A stretch of DNA of 27,336 bases, from assembly GCA_964610205.1 (NCBI GenBank), contig CAZSVI010000042.1, positions 1 through 27,336 on the forward strand, read 5' to 3'. The stretch is from CAZSVI01 sp964610205. Its GTDB lineage: Bacteria > Bacillota > Clostridia > DSM-8532. How positions within the stretch are numbered: position 1 is the stretch's first letter; each line of letters starts with the position of its first letter. The position numbers and the translations under genes were made by a program. Positions 23,346-27,336 of this stretch are shown here, one piece after another. The notes under the pieces are model-generated. The model had not been told where the DNA came from. It was given only the letters and a program-made list of their open reading frames with translations, and searched no databases.

Positions 23346-23641
23346 TATTTTGTTATCTTTTCCTTACTTGCAACAGGGAATAAGAAAAAATTGCAAATAT
23401 TATTTGGCATATTGAAATGCTCTGCATAGATAACAGTATAGCATATACCTTTCAGCAGGTCAGTGAAAACCCTGGCTCCATCACCCGAAAACAAAAATTG
23501 AGTACAAAATATAATGATTTTTTTGCCATTTAGATATGATTTATATTTTGTCACAAACTCACGCATAATGGACGGTACACATGAACCATAAATTGGATAG
23601 AAAAAAGAAATTGTGTCATTAGTGCAAATCATATTTATAAA
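23345..23641 (-). pseudogene. Fragment of an EFR1-type flavodoxin/ferredoxin protein
   Basis: A 95-codon frame (ATG at 23632) reads DTISFFYPIYGSCVPSIMREF, then GKKIIIFCTQFLFSGDGARV and YAEHFNMPNNICNFF. These are the middle of the flavodoxin half of EFR1-family proteins (flavodoxin plus two 4Fe-4S ferredoxin motifs). The N-terminal FMN loop (SGTGNS) and the whole ferredoxin half are missing. The upstream side hits an in-frame stop near 23645, and the downstream side ends exactly at the junction with the truncated helicase. No ribosome site is present. It is a relic, not a working electron-transfer protein. Confidence 0.72.
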
Positions 23642-23704
23642 ATCAACACTTTATTCTATAGCTGACATCCCATAGTCTTCGAAAAATATTTTGTAATATA
23701 TTTA

Positions 23705-24073
23705 CTATTTCCGGTGCTCGAAAAATATAAAGTTAACATAATTTACGCCCGCTAAAAACCCGTATAGGGTATTTTCGCTTATTCCTACCTCTCTGGATAT
23801 TGCTGATACTGCCTCCCCACCTCCTACTGCTCTTTTGTATATCTCTGTTTTATATGCTTGATCGCTATTATTTCTAAACTCCATATATAATCGTAAAAGC
23901 AGCATAGTTTTACCGTAACCTGCACCGCCGCTAATAAGTAAATGATTCGCTTTTTGAGAATTTTTTTCAGATGTGATATGCAAAAGAATATCATTGTACA
24001 GTTTCTGGTTGAATATATAGTAATAATTCATATCTTCATAAGAATAAAATTCAGGATTATAGGCAAATATCAT
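23705..24073 (-). pseudogene. AAA ATPase N-terminus joined to a transposase fragment
   Basis: 122 codons from the ATG at 24071-24073, which has an excellent ribosome site (AAGGAGGTG, 6 bases). Residues 1-69 look like the start of an AAA-type ATPase: SYEDMNYYYIFNQKLYNDILL, then P-loop LISGGAGYGKTMLLLRLYMEF (GGAGYGKT at 49-56). From residue 70 it switches to a transposase-type helix-turn-helix (IYKRAVGGGEAVSAISREVGISENTLYG), and after residue 105 to an unrelated 17-residue tail. No Walker B or later ATPase region is present. The initiation signals look intact, so a short fusion peptide could still be made, but ATPase function is lost. Confidence 0.65.
23759..23863 (-). mobile_element. IS3-type OrfA helix-turn-helix fragment
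   Basis: About 35 codons, in frame with the preceding ATPase fragment, match the N-terminal DNA-binding part of IS3/IS150-group OrfA proteins (AISREVGISENTLYG, with Trp expected next). There is no OrfB and no complete terminal repeats. It is a remnant of an old insertion that probably broke the ATPase gene. Confidence 0.6.
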
Positions 24074-24192
24074 CGTCACACCTCCTTCAAAAAAAATTTG
24101 CATACTGCCGACACATCCCGCGATTTATTCAATAAAACCGTATACTTCCCGGAACGCAACATATGCCTACCCGTTTATACAATGAAAACACT

Positions 24193-24503
24193 TTATCCAA
24201 CACACACCATAAACATAGCAATAATTTTTTGTGACTTTACAGATAAACATGTAAACGTATATGTTTCATACACAACATTTTCCCAGGAAACTCCTACTAT
24301 TCTATACTCGTTTGTTATTTCCGGCAAGCAGCATGAAAGCATTTGACTTTCAACATAGGCAGTCAGTGTATCGATCCCGGTAATAGAAAGAGGCCGATAA
24401 CGATTCTCTTCTGCACGTCTTCAAGTCCTGAATGACTCTTTATTCTACCCTTCAAGTTAATAAAGTATGATTCCACCCGTTTACGTGCCTTAATATGCGG
24501 TTC
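24193..24503 (-). pseudogene. Frameshifted coding remnant, family not recognised
   Basis: On the minus strand one frame reads PHIKARKRVESYFINLKG, then GLEDVQKRIVIGLFLLPG, and hits a stop. One frame over, at about 24385, it continues naturally as IDTLTAYVES, then LPEITNEYRIVGVSWENVVYETYTF, ending at TAA 24193-24195. The protein-like composition on both sides of a single frameshift suggests a decayed gene. It could be the end of a transposase, but I cannot name the family. A longer frame on the plus strand here (23942-24346) looks like a shadow. Confidence 0.4.
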
Positions 24504-24504
24504 A

Positions 24505-24902
24505 TCTCTGATTATATCAGATAATGCGGATTATGCGGTTGAACTTGGATATAATACCAAGATATATCACCTTGGCCTTAATCATAATAATATTAAAAAT
24601 TTGAGCCCTTTGCGAAATTTGAAAAGCATTCACGGCATATACATGTATGTAAATAAAATTAAGGATTTAAGCCCCCTGGCTAATTTAAATTCGTTAAGAA
24701 ACCTTTATATCGGTGACAATAATATTGAAGATCTGACACCTTTGGAAAATCTTAAACAGGTGATGTTGCGTATCAGGACAGGAATTCATTCTTTGGCCGG
24801 GATACTTTTGGTAATTATATGTTTGCAAAAATAAAGCTAAGTAACTCTTCATTGACTTCTCTGCTTCCAGCCTTTGATAAAACTAAAGTATACATAATAT
24901 AA
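24505..24902 (+). pseudogene. Leucine-rich-repeat (internalin-like) protein remnant
   Basis: From about 24505 the plus strand reads three consecutive 22-residue leucine-rich repeats with the pattern LxLxxNNIxxLSPLxxLxxL (for example IKNLSPLRNLKSI, IKDLSPLANLNSL, IEDLTPLENLK). There is no start codon with a ribosome site and no signal peptide. At about 24760 this frame degenerates and ends at 24834. The next frame is open from about 24762 to TAA 24902 with protein-like sequence (NSFFGRDTFGNYMF, then LTSLLPAFDKTKVYII), which suggests a frameshift within a former surface protein. The PL-rich repeats are typical of secreted bacterial LRR proteins. Confidence 0.62.
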
Positions 24903-24979
24903 CTCCCGGTGTAAGAATTATTTACCCTTATTATATTTAACTAAAAAATTTTTGTCAATATGAATTTGTATTATTATGT

Positions 24980-25024
24980 CAGCAATCCCAACTTTGCTTC
25001 TTATTCATCAAAAAGGGATTGCTG
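24980..25024. repeat. Perfect 10-bp inverted repeat
   Basis: CAGCAATCCC (24980-24989) and GGGATTGCTG (25015-25024) are perfect complements separated by 25 bases. There is no T-run on either side. It lies between the fragment zone and the tetR unit and could be a mobile-element end or a transcript-end structure. Confidence 0.45.
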
Positions 25025-25123
25025 TAGCAATACACATGATACAGCTTCTTTTTCAATAATCTTATCCTGACAGGTTCTTTTACTGCAAGCAATGATGCAA
25101 CAGAGGCTTTTTTATTTTTATTT

Positions 25124-25166
25124 TTGACAAAAGGAATATTTGTGATAATATTGAATTATCATTCAA
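25124..25166 (+). promoter_or_regulatory. tetR-oxidoreductase promoter with palindromic operator
   Basis: TTGACA (25124-25129) and TAATAT (25146-25151) are 16 bases apart. Immediately after the -10, TTGAAT-TATC-ATTCAA (25151-25166) is a perfect 6+4+6 palindrome covering the expected start of transcription. A further TGAAT lies at 25167-25171 and ATTCAA at 25176-25181. This is the usual layout for autoregulation by a TetR-family repressor. Confidence 0.6.
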
Positions 25167-25184
25167 TGAATGGAGATTCAACAA

Positions 25185-25760
25185 ATGGGAATTCGTGAAG
25201 AACAAAAAGAAAAACGCCGGGAAGAAATTCTTATGGCAGGGCTGAATATGTTCATCCGAAAGGGATATGCATCAACGAAAATCAGCGATATTGCAAAGCA
25301 TGTCGGGATGAGTGTCGGACTTTTGTTTCATTATTTTGACTCGAAGGAAAAGCTGTATGAAGAACTGATCTCAATGGGGTTATCAGGACCAATGAGTGTT
25401 ATGGAATTCTCAGATATGGAGCCAATCCTGTTTTTTGAAAGAACCGCCAAACAAATTTTTCACTTTGTCCAGACGGAATCGTTTGCAGCTAATATGTTTG
25501 TACTGATGAGTCAAGTGTTTTATAACGAAGCAGCGCCGCAAAGTATTAAAGAAATGCTACAGAATTTTGACATTTATACGCCGACAACCTTACTGATTCA
25601 GAAAGGTCAGGCAAATGGCACCATTCGGGAGGGTGATCCATACGCACTGGGAATCGCTTATTGGTGCGCAATTCAGGGTATAGCAGAACAAATGGCACTG
25701 CATCCTGATACGCCCTGTCCTGAAAGTGATTGGATTATTGATATTATAAGGAGGAAATAA
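25185..25760 (+). CDS. TetR/AcrR family transcriptional regulator
   Basis: 191 aa. The ATG at 25185 is chosen because GGAG (25172-25175) lies 9 bases upstream; an in-frame ATG at 25170 overlaps that site. The N-terminal TetR helix-turn-helix is clear: EEILMAGLNMFIRKGYASTKISDIAKHVGMSVGLLFHYFDSKEKL in pattern (about residues 13-57), with the recognition helix ending in the usual HYFDSKE. The remainder is the variable helical ligand-binding domain and gives no clue to the ligand. The stop is two bases before the start of the oxidoreductase gene, whose ribosome site AAGGAGG lies inside the tetR end, so the two are co-expressed. It probably represses its own unit through the palindrome at 25151-25166. 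Confidence 0.9.
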   Translation: MGIREEQKEKRREEILMAGLNMFIRKGYASTKISDIAKHVGMSVGLLFHYFDSKEKLYEELISMGLSGPMSVMEFSDMEPILFFERTAKQIFHFVQTESFAANMFVLMSQVFYNEAAPQSIKEMLQNFDIYTPTTLLIQKGQANGTIREGDPYALGIAYWCAIQGIAEQMALHPDTPCPESDWIIDIIRRK

Positions 25761-25762
25761 GA

Positions 25763-27247
25763 ATGAAGAAAGTAATTGTTGTCGGAGCGGGTATCGCTGG
25801 ACTATCAGCAGGTATTTACGCGCTTCAAAGCGGTTTTGACGTTACAATTTATGAAAGCCATACCATCCCTGGAGGTGCCTCCACAAGCTGGCGAAGAAAA
25901 GGGTATTTATTTGAGGGTGGCATGCATTGGTTAACAGGTTCCTCACCAAAAACACAACTTAACAAGCTTTGGCGTGAACTTGGCGCTTTAGACGATAGTG
26001 TTAATATTTATCATCGCGATCCGTTTTTCGCCTTCGAATATGAAGGACAAATGGCAAATCTTTACCGCGATCTTGATAAAATGCGCAAGCATTTCCTAGA
26101 GATTTCACCGGCTGATGAGAAGGGAATTAACGCATTTTACAAGGACATTAAAAAATTCTCAAAGGTCTCCATGCCGATTTCAGATATCAAGAACGTTAAG
26201 GTAAAGAAAAAAGCTTCCTTTGGGTTATCGGCGCTCTTTAGAATGTTGCCCTGTTTACTTCGAATGTCTTTTTATGCAAATCAATCTTCAAAAGAATTTG
26301 CAGACCGGTTTAAAAGCCCGCTTTTACAACGTTTGCTTAATAATATAGTAGGTTCAGATTACAGTGCTACCGCACTGGCTTTTACTGTTGCGACGTTAAC
26401 CTCCGGTGATGGAGGGTATCCTGAGGGTGGCTCACTTGCCATGGCAAGCCGTATGGCAAAGCATTTCAAAGCATTGGGTGGCACGATACAATATGGCAAA
26501 GCAGTAAGCAAAGTAGCCGTTGAAAAGGGTGTTGCTTATGGTGTAATTATCAGCGGTGAATGTATTGGGGCAGATGCTGTGATCGTGACACAGGATACAC
26601 TTGTTGCCATTAATAATTTGTTTGATGCTCCTATTCGTGAACCATGGGCTGAAAAGATGCGTAATAGTACAATACCTGCTCTCAACACCTTTATCAGCGT
26701 GGGTGTAGAGGCTGATTTATCCGATGTGCCAGAGAGCTTAACATTTATCTCGGAGGAACCTCTTCTTGTCGGCGGAGTGCCTCAATATACCATTGGGTTC
26801 AATAATTATGCAGGCTATGAAGGATATGCGCCACAAGGCTGCACAGCCTTGACTTCCATAATCGGAGGAGATAGCTATGATTTCTGGAAAGCCTGTAAGG
26901 AAAATGGCACTTATGAAGCTGAAAAACAAAAGCTGGCTGATGAATTTATCAAAATACTAACAAAAAAATACCCTCAAACTGCCGGAAAGATTGCCGTTTG
27001 TGATGTAGCAACACCACTGACCTATGAACGATATTTACATTCCTATAAAGGTTCATGGATGACGATCATAGGCAAGGGGAGCAAAATGGTAAGCTATCCC
27101 TCTAAACCTGCGAGCATAAAAAATGTTTATTTTGCTGGCCAACGCCTAATGGCTCCAGGAGGACTGCCTGTAGCTGCAGAAACGGGACGAAAAGCAGTTC
27201 AATACCTATGCCGGGATACAGATACCGTGTTTCAAGGGGATATTTAA
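25763..27247 (+). CDS. CrtI/phytoene-desaturase-like FAD-dependent oxidoreductase
   Basis: 494 aa, ATG 8 bases after AAGGAGG. The N-terminal dinucleotide motif VIVVGAGIAGLSAGIYALQSG is followed by TIYESHTIPGGASTSW and FEGGMHWLTG, the substrate and flavin region of COG1233 proteins (phytoene dehydrogenase, carotenoid isomerase and relatives). The C-terminal FAD motif is NVYFAGQRLMAPGGLPVAAETG. A short region around residues 155-180 (ALFRMLPCLLRMSFY) is hydrophobic and may touch the membrane. No carotenoid synthesis genes (crtB, crtE) are present, so a carotenoid substrate is unproven. Regulation by an adjacent TetR protein suggests an inducible detoxification or lipid-modifying role (inference). 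The gene is intact and complete within the window. Confidence 0.88.
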   Translation: MKKVIVVGAGIAGLSAGIYALQSGFDVTIYESHTIPGGASTSWRRKGYLFEGGMHWLTGSSPKTQLNKLWRELGALDDSVNIYHRDPFFAFEYEGQMANLYRDLDKMRKHFLEISPADEKGINAFYKDIKKFSKVSMPISDIKNVKVKKKASFGLSALFRMLPCLLRMSFYANQSSKEFADRFKSPLLQRLLNNIVGSDYSATALAFTVATLTSGDGGYPEGGSLAMASRMAKHFKALGGTIQYGKAVSKVAVEKGVAYGVIISGECIGADAVIVTQDTLVAINNLFDAPIREPWAEKMRNSTIPALNTFISVGVEADLSDVPESLTFISEEPLLVGGVPQYTIGFNNYAGYEGYAPQGCTALTSIIGGDSYDFWKACKENGTYEAEKQKLADEFIKILTKKYPQTAGKIAVCDVATPLTYERYLHSYKGSWMTIIGKGSKMVSYPSKPASIKNVYFAGQRLMAPGGLPVAAETGRKAVQYLCRDTDTVFQGDI

Positions 27248-27336
27248 CAACAGGGCATACAAGGGGACGGTTCGCACGTATTAGTTAAGCTGACTTCATA
27301 GCATTCGGTATAGCTGTATTTTTAATCGATAAAGTA
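27248..27336 (+). other. Downstream end of window with a GGGGACGGTTC motif
   Basis: 89 non-coding bases. GGGGACGGTTC (27263-27273) matches 10 of 11 bases of the motif in the hairpin loop at 14511-14521. No complete terminator for the oxidoreductase gene is seen before the window ends. Confidence 0.35.

Noticed and set aside
23942..24346. 134-codon plus-strand frame over the relic zone
   Set aside because: It overlaps an ATPase fragment with a strong ribosome site on the other strand, has no start signal of its own, and its composition is low in recognisable motifs.
24601..24834. Short intact gene starting at TTG 24601
   Set aside because: The leucine-rich-repeat frame begins at least 90 bases earlier without a start codon, and the last ~24 codons are out of the repeat pattern, so it is a remnant.

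Overview
The window looks like a chromosomal segment of an anaerobic, spore-forming member of the Clostridia. The evidence is the AT-rich sequence with GGAGG-type ribosome sites, a complete bacterial V-type ATPase operon, a sleB-ypeB spore germination pair, and a YhaO/YhaN-type nuclease pair. A cellulolytic-type clostridium is an inference; nothing here fixes the species. A run of 10 Ns at 15554-15563 shows that this is a draft scaffold.

Layout. 1-2446: an FAD-dependent dehydrogenase (532-1926) flanked by two short paralogous genes of 53 and 44 codons (141-302 and 2271-2405). Each short gene has its own ribosome site and terminator, and neither belongs to a family I recognise. 2434-11186 (minus strand): a V-type ATPase operon transcribed in the order H-C-I-K-F-E-A-B-D, with a SigA-like promoter at 11302-11329. 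11464-12666 (plus strand): argD, divergent from the ATPase, with ArgR-box-like palindromes over its promoter. 12779-14040 (minus strand): hisI and hisE as a free-standing pair, followed by a zinc-ribbon membrane protein. A C-terminal remnant of an AAA/DUF4143 ATPase abuts the his promoter. 14562-16423 (minus strand): sleB-ypeB. 16748-17833 (plus strand): an MGDG-synthase-like glycosyltransferase preceded by a SigG-like promoter. 17876-21999 (minus strand): acpS, yhaO-like and yhaN-like genes in tight order.

22200-25100 is a graveyard of gene fragments. It holds a superfamily 1 helicase truncated right after its Walker B region, a flavodoxin-ferredoxin (EFR1-type) fragment butted against it, an AAA ATPase N-terminus joined to a transposase helix-turn-helix fragment, a frameshifted unidentified remnant, and a leucine-rich-repeat fragment. 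25185-27247 (plus strand) is an intact two-gene unit, a TetR regulator and a CrtI-type FAD oxidoreductase, with a palindromic operator overlapping the promoter.

A three-hairpin element of about 105 bp occurs twice in opposite orientation (about 1944-2052 and 12664-12766) and brackets the whole V-ATPase/argD block. It resembles the non-coding end of an IS200/IS605-type element. The least explained items are the paired small proteins, this bracketing element, and the possible forespore control of the glycosyltransferase next to sleB-ypeB.
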